NCBI GenBank assembly: GCA_003008705.1
Contig: PDUO01000031.1
Location: forward strand, 496,001-560,000
Origin: Pezicula radicicola
Lineage: Eukaryota; Ascomycota; Leotiomycetes; Helotiales; Dermateaceae
Length of the DNA stretch: 64,000 nucleotides
Direction: 5' to 3'
Shown one piece after another: positions 43,415 through 54,323 of the stretch. Numbering within the stretch: position 1 is the first letter of the stretch; every line of letters starts with the position of its first letter. The notes under the pieces are model-generated. The model saw only the letters and a program-made list of their open reading frames with translations, was not told where the DNA came from and made no database searches. The position numbers were made by a program, and so were the translations under genes.

Positions 43415-45022
43415 TCAAATCCTGCCCCGTCTTCCCCTCAAACTCAAAGTCGTATTAGGACCCACCGACAAGGCACCACCACTCACACGAGCAGGACCTG
43501 ACCACTGCAACTGTTTAGGAAGCAAAGGTTGAATATCAGCCTGCCAAACAGTGGTGTACAACCCGGGAGATCCATCAGCCGCCAAACTCCCCGGCTCCAA
43601 AGATCCATATTGATTTGAATCGGTACAACAAGGTGAGTAAGTTCCCCAGAAAGGACCAGCAGCCCAGGCTGTCCATCCTATATATTCCTGTATTGCATCT
43701 CATTAGTACCTTCTTCTACAGTAAAATAACATAACAAGAAAAACCTTTCGTGTTGGAATTTTGAGTAAAGAGGAACGTACAGTATTATTAGCCATATAAT
43801 TGATAAGCCCCGTAAGATCCTGAGCACATTCGGTATTATTTGAACCACCAAACTCAGTAATCATAGCTTTGAGATTGTACTGTTTAAGCCAAGCAGTAAG
43901 AGGAGCCAAATTTTCAGGGCCTGGTTGAGTACAATTTAGGTGTGAACCGCTGAAATCAGAGTCGAGGTATTCATGGATATCGATTGCTGTGTTGTTGAGT
44001 GGGTCGCTGATTTTGTATAGCCAGTCACTGGATGGATCATCACCTTGTGCTGATTGAGTCCATGCATGTCCACCTGTATAGCCATTTCCTGGTGCAAGGA
44101 TCCTATGGATTCGATATTAGCCTAGCATCTTTCCACCTGAAGCTCACGCACAAAGATTCCACAAAATTTGTGGAAAGAGAGAAAGTATAGAAGAGGTAAA
44201 CTTACAAATTCTTAGCACCAGCCCCTCTGATTCCATAAATAGCAGCCTGGTCATTCTGGAGCACCAACTCCGTACTCATATCATGCGGTTCATTCATAAT
44301 ACCAAAAATAACCTTCGTATTATTCTTAAACCTACCAGCAAGCTCACCCCAAAAAGCTTGAAAATCAGCTGTTGTGGCTGCTGCCGAGTCGCTAATATCA
44401 CCAATTATGGAACCTGTTGTTGGTTGTTGGGAGGGATTGTTGTAGCGCATGTAATTGTGCGGATCTAGGATTGCGTAGGCTTCTTTGGTTATTGTGATGT
44501 AGTTTATTGCATCGGCATAGAGTGAGAAGTGCTGGTGGAAGGGAGGGTTTGGTTAATTTTTATTGGTGGGTTTGGGTGTTTTTTGGAGGGTTAGGAGACT
44601 TACTGTTTCGTTGAAGGTACTTCCAAGACCGGTTGCGATTGGACACATGCGCTCAAGTAGGAAAGCTACTCTGAATAGGTTTGCCTATTATTATTACATG
44701 ATCAGCTCTCGGCCCAAAACATTCTGGAGCAGAATGTAGAACTAGGTACCTTGTTCTGATCAACATAGACATCAATGGAGCCTTTATTGATGAATTCATA
44801 ATCCACTCCAAATGTTCCAGGGAGACCTGTGCCAGGCGTTGAAGTTGAACCTTCGGAAAAGGTCAACTCTTGCTCTCACCGAACTCCAACCAGATCTTCA
44901 AAAGCCATATACTCACTGTAGACACCGAATTCTCCACCACTCTCAGCTACACCAGCATAATAAATAGTAGCAGCTGCGTTAGCAGCAAATAAAGCTACAG
45001 CTGTGAAGGATTTCGTCAACAT
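43415..45022 (-). CDS. Endo-beta-1,4-glucanase, glycoside hydrolase family 5 (GH5_5), secreted
   Basis: Six exons: 45022-44917, 44850-44750, 44684-44604, 44531-44206, 44102-43781 and 43687-43415, encoding 402 residues. The signal peptide is about residues 1-18 ([18 protein letters not shown]). The mature start [16 protein letters not shown] and then [15 protein letters not shown] are typical of Trichoderma EG2-type GH5_5 enzymes, as are [14 protein letters not shown] and [14 protein letters not shown]. The acid/base is Glu177 in IMNEPHD and the nucleophile Glu288 in [25 protein letters not shown] carries the substrate-stacking tryptophans. There is no CBM1 module at either end. It should cut internal bonds of cellulose outside the cell. 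All joins keep frame; a later in-frame stop in exon 1 read-through supports the first donor. Confidence 0.93.
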
Positions 45023-47296
45023 GATGCATAAATACGCTACTTCGAATAAAAATCTCAAAGACCGAATAAATTTTTCACGCTGCAAAGAAATCTCACAAGA
45101 TACCTCACAATAAAACGAAGGATCCCACAAAGATATAACCTCCAAAACAATTTATCCATCATCTAACGAACCATCAATCACACCAATTTCAATCCCCAAC
45201 CCCAATTCAATCAATTTTTTATCTCCATGACACCATCAAGCATATAGCCATCTCGAGCCTGAACGGCAAAAAGAAGAGAAAAACCGAAAAGAAATCAGAA
45301 AAACGAAAGGGATCCGTACCACTCTACTCCGTACCTAGCTAAGAAACCTCGGTACTCATTCATTATATTCATCAACCAATCAAAGTTCAAACTCAGCGTT
45401 TTGCTGTCCTCTTAGCATCCTTACCGACACTGTACATGGGACGCATAAAACACGGGGTCGGGAAATCCTACCCGCAATACCGGGTAAGCAAGACTCAGGT
45501 AACAAGCACAACCACGCTCACTAAGCTGATGTGCAAGCACCGCACTCACTTGAAAGAGAAATTCGTACCGTAACTCGGATACGGTACGGTACGGAGCGAA
45601 AAGAAGCGGAAACTGTAACTGCACACCGTAAGCGGAAGAGTGTGCGGAGTTAGATCCTCCGCAAATCCCTTAATCGCTACCAGTACTGAGTACCGGTAAT
45701 TCTTCATCCAAATCATCATCTACCACATGAAGATAGAAAAAAAGCTTGTCTTTACTTAAATTAAAAAGAAACTGGAATAAAATTGGGGTCAAGTGGAGAT
45801 ACAAATAATATGGAAGATCATCGGGAGGATCGATCGAAACAGGTACAAAATGTGGTTACAGTACTCGCGAGGCTTGGCGCTTGGCTCGGAGAGGTACGAC
45901 TGTACGAGAGAAGGTTATGGGGTAAAATACGGTACCGGTATTATTCATGAAGCACATAATCACCCCCGTCAATGAATCATTAATAGCATACCCCATAGAG
46001 GAGTTCCAAGCGCAAACGGTACCTTTGTATTTTCTTTGGCAAGCTCGGTTGCAATGATATGGAATAAGGGTAAACTATGGCATATAAGTACGGGCTTGGT
46101 TACATATATACAAACTATGCACACTCTGTGCTTTCATGCTATGTCATTCACAGGAGAACTAAGGGTTTTTCGTGGTATAACAGTAGTTTATCTCGGTATA
46201 AGATCACCCGTTCATTAATTAGATGAGTTTTTTCACGACTCAGAGAAATAGAGTATATACCTAGGTACCAGGTAGTTCTCTTTTGGAAAAGAAAGGCAAA
46301 AGAAAAAAAGGTCACCCCACCGTCTACAGAACCGCAGTTAAGTTCTGAGTTTATAGCAGGAACCGTACCGTAACTAAGTGAGTTTATAAATCAAGAGTCT
46401 AAGTTCGTCCCATCCTATTACAGGCTTTACAGCAATTCTCGCTGAGTTTTCCAAATTCATCGAAACACCCATATCGAGAGGAAGAGGAAGAGAAAGAGGA
46501 GGAGGAAGAGGAAGAGAGATAAAACGAAGAAGGAAAATGGAAAAGTAACAAGTAAAAAGGGAGACTTAGAGAAGTGTAGAAAACAAAGTAGAATAAAGTC
46601 ATCTAGCTATCTTACCTCAAATACCAACAATTCCAAAAGAAGAACAAAATCAGTACGGTGTTAGTCTAAATCTCTAGCCAGAAAACATATCAATAGGCAC
46701 GGGAGGTACTCGGTAGGAAGACATACGCCGTCTGACGGAGACACAGAGAAACGGAGCGAAACGCCAACCAAAGCAAAACACAAAGAGACTCGAGAAGACG
46801 ACTTCAAAACTCCAAAGCTCCCAAGGCAGAGTATGGCGTAAAGCCAAGCTACATGCACATCATCAAACTAACAGTCGCTTAAACACGACACAACGTCTGC
46901 GCCGGCCTACAACGGCGTGCACGGCCTACTAACCAATGACTTTTAAGGCAAGGCAAAAGTTCCAAGCTTGGCTGAAAACCCAATTAACTTCGTAGCCCAA
47001 CTCAACCCAAACTTTAAATATTTGTCAGTGCTACACCTAAGTATGTAGTACGGTATGTGTAATCGGCAAGTATGCCCTTAACATAGTACATAGACGTTTA
47101 AACAATGATGGACTGTGCCACTACTGTGCCCAAGCGGTACTACGGAGTATTCCCCAGCTTCCCAACAATACCTTCTGCTTTGAATACTGTACTTCGTAGC
47201 CTCGGCTAGGATTACCTCAATGTAAACTTGGCGGCCAAGACGAGACAACACACACGTACAGGCATAAGGACGTATGGAAGTGGGCTTATTCGTATA
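45023..47296. other. Long intergenic region, no gene seen
   Basis: About 2.3 kb between the GH5 start codon and the stop of rhodopsin-like gene C. Short frames only. Notable local features are repeats of GGTACG near 45575-45595 and a purine-rich microsatellite at 46476-46518. The GH5 promoter must lie at the left end. Confidence 0.4.
46476..46518. repeat. GA-rich simple repeat
   Basis: A 43-bp all-purine tract on the plus strand made of GAG, GAA and GGA triplets. The complementary strand reads as a serine-rich open frame, which is an artefact of the repeat. Confidence 0.9.
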
Positions 47297-48632
47297 TCAT
47301 ATATTATTCGGTCTGTTACCATTGTAAATCTGTGTCCTAATGCGCCCATTATCCCTTAATTCCTGCTCAGGATTCGAATATATAGAACTCGTCTCATTAA
47401 TCTCCACCGTCCTCTCAATCCCAAGTCTCTCCATAGTATCCGCGCCATAGCCATCCTCGCATTTAAATTCATGCCACGAGATTGTTCTTATCCTTTGCAG
47501 AGTAGTCTGCAAATTCTCTCTGCTTACTGTCGGTCTTGGCACTTGGATGTATCCTGGTGCCGAGGGGATGCCTTTGACACCAGAAGAGAGATTGGTTGTA
47601 AAAGTTGTAAGAGATGTGTCTTCTGCATCGTTGAAGCTGCGAGTGCGAGTGCGATTGCAGATGGTGGTTCTGGCCACTTGGCGGTATCGGTAGAGGCCAT
47701 AGAGAATTGGGGCGTTGGCGACCACAGTCGCAGAGAAGCATTCGAATTGACCCCACAGCAACTTGTTCTGCTCAGACATATTCTCCAATACAATGATGAT
47801 TCGCATAATCGATATCAAGATGACAAAGAGGCCAACGGAGAAGACTGCACATAGCTGGATCTTGGTCTTGAGTGGGAGTTTGGCCCGTAAGATGACAGGC
47901 ATGGGTATCAACATAATGAGTATATCCGTGAAGATATTTGTTGAGCCCATTGCTATGATGGCATTTACTGCCTTGGCGCAATGTGGTGTTTCTGGTACCA
48001 CTTGCCATGCCAACTCGATTGGGTGACACTCGGTGAAAAACTGGATATTGTTTGATACCCATGTTATCAGCAGTATCGCAGCAGTAACTTTTACAGCTAC
48101 TAGTTCTTTCGTTCTTGAAGTGAGCCGGGTGTAATATATTAACTGAATCGAAATTAGTGGCCACTATTAAAGATGGACGAGGAATTTCAACCCACAATGC
48201 AAGCTTTCATACTCCATACGTATGACAAGTAGAATGGAAGGCCGAAAAGTACAGCTTTTGAACCGATGACAGCTTCTTCAATGTTAGATGGACTTCTTTG
48301 AAGTTGGTATAGCCATAGAGACTCACCATTCTCGATCTGGCTTTGAGTCAAGAGTGAAGCGTCTTCCACTCCTGTATTGCTCCCAAATCTGGCCTATAAT
48401 TTCATGAGCATCGATGCCTAAATCTTCTTTCTATCTTGAATAAGTCACTTACGACCACAGCAGAAACGGCCGTATTCATTGCATAAAAGATCATTGAAAA
48501 GAGCATAAGGTAGTCGTCGGCCTTGTACTTCTCATGCTTCATACGTCTTAATAATAACCTTGAGAGAATAATAACGTATGAAGCTGCAGTTAATGAGCAT
48601 GCAGTAGCGAGCATGGCAGTATTGGTGACCAT
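47297..48632 (-). CDS. Fungal rhodopsin-like seven-transmembrane protein (copy C)
   Basis: Three exons, 48632-48453, 48393-48196 and 48142-47297, encode 407 residues. It begins MVTNTAMLATACSLTAASYV and continues LSRLLLRRMKHEKYKADDYL, the helix 1 / basic loop / acidic pair pattern of the family. The middle exon encodes SNIEEAVIGSKAVLFGLPFY then LSYVWSMKACI; exon 3 starts LIYYTRLTSRTKELVAVKVT. Then come FFTECHPIELAWQVVPETPH with paired cysteines, IFTDILIMLIPMPVILRAKL, and a cytosolic tail of about 140 residues rich in Arg, Thr and Ser. The donor of intron 2 is taken as GTGGGT after TGC ATT; it is the weakest boundary in the model. Ligand and function are unknown. It has fewer introns than copies A and B and is probably from another subfamily. 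Confidence 0.85.
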
Positions 48633-51522
48633 ATTGGCAATTATCGAAGATAGTCTTCGGGGATGTTGAATTTACAATTGATGACCGTATTGTGTACAGC
48701 TGCTTTCGTATTCTTTCCGAACTGGAATACAAGAAGACTGGATGAGAGTGGTAAGTCGGTAACGATTGGACTCGGAAACAGCTGGCTGATTCCAAATAAT
48801 TATTGGGAGAATAAATATCAACAAGTGAAAACTGCCACAGTGAGGATATAACGAGTCTACACAATGAGAACCACGTAAGATCCAACAAGAGAAAGGAAGA
48901 AGTCTTGGAGATCGGAATATAATAAGTCGAAATTTCCGAAGTTGTCTTGTTCTATAACAACTTGGCTAAGCCTTTAGAGATCCACAAGACTCACACTGTA
49001 AAAAACTCTATCAGAAGTTTGGAGACCCCTATCTGGCGGAACTCATGCGCAAGCCATCCTTCAAGGCGATCCCCGACATCCTGTGTCAACTTGAAACTTC
49101 AACGAAGGCTGGACCTGAAATCGAGAACCGAGATAGTCCGAGGACGGTTGAAAGTGCAATATGTACCGGTAGGATTCGACCCTGCATCCGTGACATCCCG
49201 TCAATATTGTCTTATTACGCGCCTTATGAACTCCAAGCTTCATAGATCGTCCCAAGCATATGGACTGCATCGGGACGCTTTCCCATGGGTTCGAATACTC
49301 AAGTAACGCTATGGGGTCCAAGTGGTAGCGACCGTCGTACGACCTTTTAAGCGCGCAGAAATACAAAAGAGCATAGAAATCAACCGTGCCGTTCTACAGT
49401 AGTACCTTCACATCGGGCACCAACGTCAGCTTCAATAGGAGAACTTAACGGACTTTATCCAGAACCGCAAATCTGGATTTAGTCCGCAAGTAAGCAAAGC
49501 GGAGGTTTTTCCGGCTAAGCTTGCAACCGTGCCGCGAAATTCAAACTTCGAAGAAAACAAGTTCATAGCAAAACTAAGCCTCCAAAGTCTTTAGACTTTG
49601 GTCAGCAACAAAAATGTTTTGTGCCATTCGTTCAAGCTAAACAATACTGCGTTGTTGTCAACCTGAACACTGCACTAAGGAAAGAACTCCGACAAACGGA
49701 GGCATTTCCAACTCTTCATCTAGCTTAAAGTAAGCCCAAAGTTACTTGCCAAATTTTAGCAAATCTTAGCCCTCGGTTGGGACAATGAAACTGGCTTGCG
49801 GGTATGCAGTTCAGAATAGTCTCATGCGAGTCACCTCGATCTGAAGAAATGTTTTCAGATCATATGATCCAGAATATATAAAGTTCAATAAAAGGTTGAA
49901 TTTGCTCGCAATACGTACTTAAATGATAGTTGATTGAGCCATTGGCTTGCATAATACGACTACTTCAAAGAAACTGGCAACAAGCACGTAAGGGTACACC
50001 AGATACTTTCTGGTCCTCATAACTTCCTTTTCTGAACAGAAGCTAGGTTTTTCAGTAGTTCAGTGGATTTCATCGAACCTGGCGGACATCACAAACTGCA
50101 CGGCCTTCCCAATAAGTCTTAGAGTCTATATGATGTGGAGAAAGACCAGCATCGCAAAGCTGCACGGCTTTTTTTATAAACCTAAAAATCTCCTTAGAAT
50201 GCGGAGAAAAAACAACAGCGCACGACGTTTGTGAACGCATGAGAATACGATGCTCCGGCCAGAAACCGATCATGCCAGAAACAGTCTCACGTAGAATCCC
50301 ATTAGAGAAGGTGTAGAAAAAGCTGCGATTTATGACAAGAGTTTTAATCCTGACCTAGAAACCAGTACGTTGCATCAAACAAGCTCACCATTATTGGCCG
50401 TTTGGAACCTTGGTTCTAGCTACAACTTTTCCCATATTGATGGTACGTCATCCATTATGGCAGTTAACCACCCATCCGTGACGACCATATGATTGCCTTT
50501 TGACGGCAATCATAATGAATTGTTCTCTCGACAATACTCTTAGGGAGGATAATTCATCGTGGGCGAAAGGCCAAGGTCGAGAAGACTTGAGTCTACTGTA
50601 TGGAATTGCTTTGGCTACCAGGCTCATGATACGTGTACAGGGACAGGAACACTACTCGAGTACATATACAGGGACAAACTGTTTCGAGCCCACCGCTCGC
50701 TCACCGCATTATATAAAGCTTAGATACCGAATCTCTAATTTCTTAATAAACGCCTACTAAAACGCGATCCTAGTGTCGGACTTAAATATCTAAATACGTA
50801 AGGTTAGAAAATATATTAGAATAGTCTTCTAATATAAGTTTATATAATTTATATAGGAGTAATATAAGAGAATAAAAAGCAAGTTATAAACAACTATATA
50901 CTATAGGTTTAAGGTAGCCTTTTCCTATTTGTTTCTTATAATTAACCTACCTTAGATTTTCTATAGCGATTTAGTACTTAAAATTTTATATTTATGTATT
51001 TATTTTAGGCTTATTATTTGGACTTAAGGCTTAAGTCAAGCCTTATTCCGACTGAAATGGTAGTGCAGGTTCCTCGTGTTTTATAATTTATATGGTTACT
51101 TAGTGGTCAGGCTACTAAACGCTGACGCAAGTTAAAAACCGGCAGAACTCGCGTGGCCTTGTACATATAGGGCTTTCCTCCCTGTATCCGTATCATGAGT
51201 CGGCTACTAGAGGTGTTATTGCCCTATGGGAGAGTTCGGGTAATATTCTGGAAACAAGGCTGAAGATCATCGTCTAGGGGGTAATGAGAAGCGATTGAGT
51301 TGTGTGTCAGTGAAAGTATGGAAAGAAGGTATCCGGACCCCGATTGTGTTCTAGGTACGTAAGATTCAGGAATAAGAAGGTCGTTATGAAGATTGTTCGA
51401 AACTTAAGGATCTCCAAGTATTGATATATGGAGGCGATGAAAGACTTGATTGTTGAAGACTTTGTGGTTTGGGGATATTAGTAATGAAAATGGAAGAGAC
51501 GAGACAAGACCAGAGGAGAGAA
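48633..51522. other. Long gene-poor region
   Basis: About 2.9 kb without a supported gene. Around 50090-50215 two stretches of about 60 bp resemble each other (both contain GCTGCACGGC/ACTGCACGGC and later GGAGAAA), a possible degenerate tandem repeat. From about 50750 to 51060 the sequence is an AT-rich island with runs such as TTTATATAATTTATATAGG, resembling RIP-mutated repeat DNA. Short frames elsewhere are not gene-like. Confidence 0.4.
50750..51060. other. AT-rich island, possible RIP-mutated repeat relic
   Basis: About 310 bp in which G and C nearly disappear and TA-rich words dominate, with sharp change on both sides. No reading frame survives. Confidence 0.5.
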
Positions 51523-51642
51523 TAATCGTAGGCGAGCCCCCCCATTGACATAAGCGACTTAGTTTCCGGACCGACATAGTTTTCGGACCTACCACCTCTG
51601 GGGGTTGTTGGGTGGTCAGTGGGGGGGGCTCGCCTACGATTA
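51523..51642. mobile_element. 116-bp MITE with TA target-site duplication (Tc1/mariner-like ends)
   Basis: The element 51525-51640 starts ATCGTAGGCGAGCCCCCCC and ends with the reverse complement. The inverted match runs on through (C)n-A-Y-TGAC for about 25 bp, with one extra C in the right arm. It is flanked on both sides by TA (51523-51524 and 51641-51642), the duplication made by Tc1/mariner transposases. The interior has short complementary words (TCCGGA/TCGGA) but no coding capacity. Near-identical arms suggest fairly recent insertion and escape from RIP. Confidence 0.85.
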
Positions 51643-51757
51643 ACCTTAACGAGAAGACATGTCCTGGCGTCGGCACCATACGGTCCAGACCTCGGTACCG
51701 TGCATACCTGACGAGGTACTCGTACCTCGCATCGGCGACTGTCAACCTTTCGTTTCA

Positions 51758-51778
51758 CAACAACAACAACAACAACAA
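51758..51778. repeat. (CAA)7 microsatellite
   Basis: Seven perfect CAA units on the plus strand, in the region upstream of the NADase-like gene. Confidence 0.95.
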
Positions 51779-52127
51779 TTAGCTTTTTGCGTTCAGAACT
51801 ACTTGTACATGTCAACAACTTTCACAACGTACAGTACGTACCTATGCGCAACCAAGCATGCAGACGTTGTCCGAAGTTTCACTGCTCTGCAGCAGCCGTA
51901 TACCGTCGGCCTCTGTTTGCGGCAATGGGATTCATTCTTGGATTGTAGACGGGTCACAACCTTATTACGCAGTTACACAGCTCCACAGGTAAGCAGCAAC
52001 TGCAGATAGGTACTGTAGTTACGAGCAGGAATGGAGTGGGAGAAGGCCCCCATGGCACTCCCAAGTCCTTTTCTGCCCTCTCTCTCTTTCTCCCATCTTG
52101 TCCTTTCAATCCGGTATCTCTGTCGCG

Positions 52128-53003
52128 ATGAAGGTCCAAAGTCCGCTATTAATTATAGCCCTCCTGGCACCTCTTTACAGCGCATCTCCAGTATGTCTAC
52201 TCATCTTCTCCGCAGATGTGCCGACCAGCTAATCTAACTTTTCTAGCTCGCTTCCTCCCTCAAGTCGCGGACCCAGAACTCCCCCGAAGCCCTCTGTAAC
52301 TGCACAGGCACCACAAACGGGGGAAATGCCAATGCGGCTTACATCTGTCGGGACTCGCGCCTCGGACCTAATATCCTACCAACAAAGATACCATGAAGTG
52401 GATTCTGGACTAATTACGACCGTTTTGGTGGCCTTTCGCCGGGAGAATATCTTGTGAAATGGACAAACTCTAGTACGGGCAAATATATCTATCCCGAGCT
52501 CAATGGGTTCTCTTTGGATGCCAATGGCAATGCGATCAATGGAACCATGGTATTAGATGTTGGCACATTGGTTGATCGGTTTGGAAGCCAGCATGGCGAG
52601 TGATTGCGTGTCTTTAAAAGTATTCAAGTTAAGGGCTGACCGATGTCAAGGGGACTTTCTTTCTGCTGCCGATGCTCCATATTCGCAACGATCTCTTCCC
52701 CCTTCAAACCTCGATACTAGTGCTACATCACCTGACTATCCATACAACTATCATATATGTCAGGTTTTAAAACCCCTCCAGGTGGTTGGAGGCCCAATTG
52801 CACCTTGGTTTGGTCAGCCTGGGCTGGGCGCACAGTTCTATACTGGTGCGATTGGGACGATACTAGACTTGATCGATGGTGGATACCTAGCTAGGGTGAA
52901 AGATAATCTGTTGGTCTCTAACAAACCGGGGTGTGGTGTAGGCAACTGCATGTCTGGTTATCCGGAGATAATCGAGGAAGTGATCGAGATCCATGTTGAG
53001 TAA
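52128..53003 (+). pseudogene. Secreted TNT-domain (NAD+ glycohydrolase-type) protein gene with an in-frame stop
   Basis: The likely gene has exons 52128-52190, 52247-52595 and 52651-53003. Exon 1 encodes a signal peptide (MKVQSPLLIIALLAPLYSAS). Exon 2 carries a cysteine-containing N-terminal domain and the motif NYDRFGG. Exon 3 carries FLSAADAPYSQRSLPPSNLD, matching the TNT fold found in fungal surface NADases. Intron 1 is GT-AG. Intron 2 only keeps frame if it uses a GC donor (GCGAGT at 52596, acceptor CAAG ending 52650, with CTGAC before it). An in-frame TGA at 52393-52395 interrupts exon 2, so the gene as read would make a truncated product. A missed small intron around this codon cannot be ruled out. 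Family members cleave NAD+; whether this copy is active is doubtful. Confidence 0.7.
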
Positions 53004-54323
53004 CAGGACAGTCACTCAGTCTCCCAGCACATTTCTTTCGCCGCAATGCTTTTCACAATTACTCGTTTGTATTTAGCTCTATAGTCGCAATTTTGACAGG
53101 CAGTTTAGTATTGCGATTGATGACATTCTCATTTTTATGTTTATCTAACCACTTGTACCCAAAAGTCGGCAATGAGAAGATAGACACGGAACAATAGAGA
53201 TGTGGCTGAAACGCCCATGTGCTCGAAACCAACCCCAGCATCAGTTCAAATAGAAAATACGAAGGCCGGGAACTCGTTCAATAAAGCTTCCAAAGGCCTA
53301 CTCCCCACAAAGAGCTTTTCCAAGATAGCCTCACTAGGTGGTCTTCAAAGCTATGAAGGCCTAGAACTACAACAAGGACATGCATGTTGCATAGCCTTTT
53401 GAAGAAGCTTTAACTCTGGTACTTCGTGCAAGCCCAAATAAATGTTATTCCTATCTAAGCGCATCAAGGGTAATTAACTAATCACTCGACGAGGAAGTCC
53501 CATTTTTTTGCTATATCTAGCTAGTTGCGCTCAGACAGGAATAACATTTATTTGAGAATGTACGAAGTACGTATGCGTCTCGTTTGACACTAAGATATGG
53601 GGACGGCATTCGGATCCCCCACTTCTCCATCCTACCGCCGGCACTTCAGCCTGTTGGTGGACATGAGGTGGACATGAGATGGGCAATGAGAATCCACGAA
53701 GCTTATCTTATCCTTGGAACCGTTCTTACCTCTTATCGGGGGCTTACCACAACAGGTATGTGCTGCCGAGGATGCTCCCACCAGCTACTATTGTAAGACC
53801 TAGGTTCTCAGGAAGTGCTGCTACTGTTGTCTTCTATCTGCATACCCTTATCTTCGTAGAATGTTGGGGTGGTCGATCTGCCATTCATACTAGTAAGTTT
53901 AAATCGCAATACAGAAGTAATATAGTTGGACTCATGTTGCACTTTTTATCAACTCAAGCCCAGATATAAAAGACCTGATATATTCATCTTATTTCTTTCT
54001 CGATATCACTTCACAATCCAAATTATCTCCTTCAAAGAACAGATAAATCGAAGCTTTTCCCCTCTGGAATTATCGCTACTTTTCGCCCAATATGAGCACA
54101 GCTGCATTCGGGAGAGTGTTTCCGATACTATTAGTGGGGGCCATGCTGAATAGGTACAGGTATCTGTTGCTCAATAACTTGGGAAGGTCTGCGTATGCCT
54201 CCCCATCTTTGGTAGATAATGAAAGCACAGCGTGACCAGAATATAAGTATCCTTGATACAGTAGGTCACATCAGTCACTCTTTCCAGTTTCAACCTAGAT
54301 ACTTACTTCTGACCCCGTTCAAT
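53004..54323. other. Intergenic region, no gene seen
   Basis: About 1.3 kb between the NADase-like gene and the MFS transporter gene. Short frames only. It must include the MFS promoter at its right end. Confidence 0.4.

Noticed and set aside
48947..49306. Plus-strand frame with a piece (SRTEIVRGRLKVQYVP) faintly like the end of a copia-type polyprotein
   Set aside because: Only a short and weak resemblance without the surrounding RNase H or reverse transcriptase motifs; could be chance.
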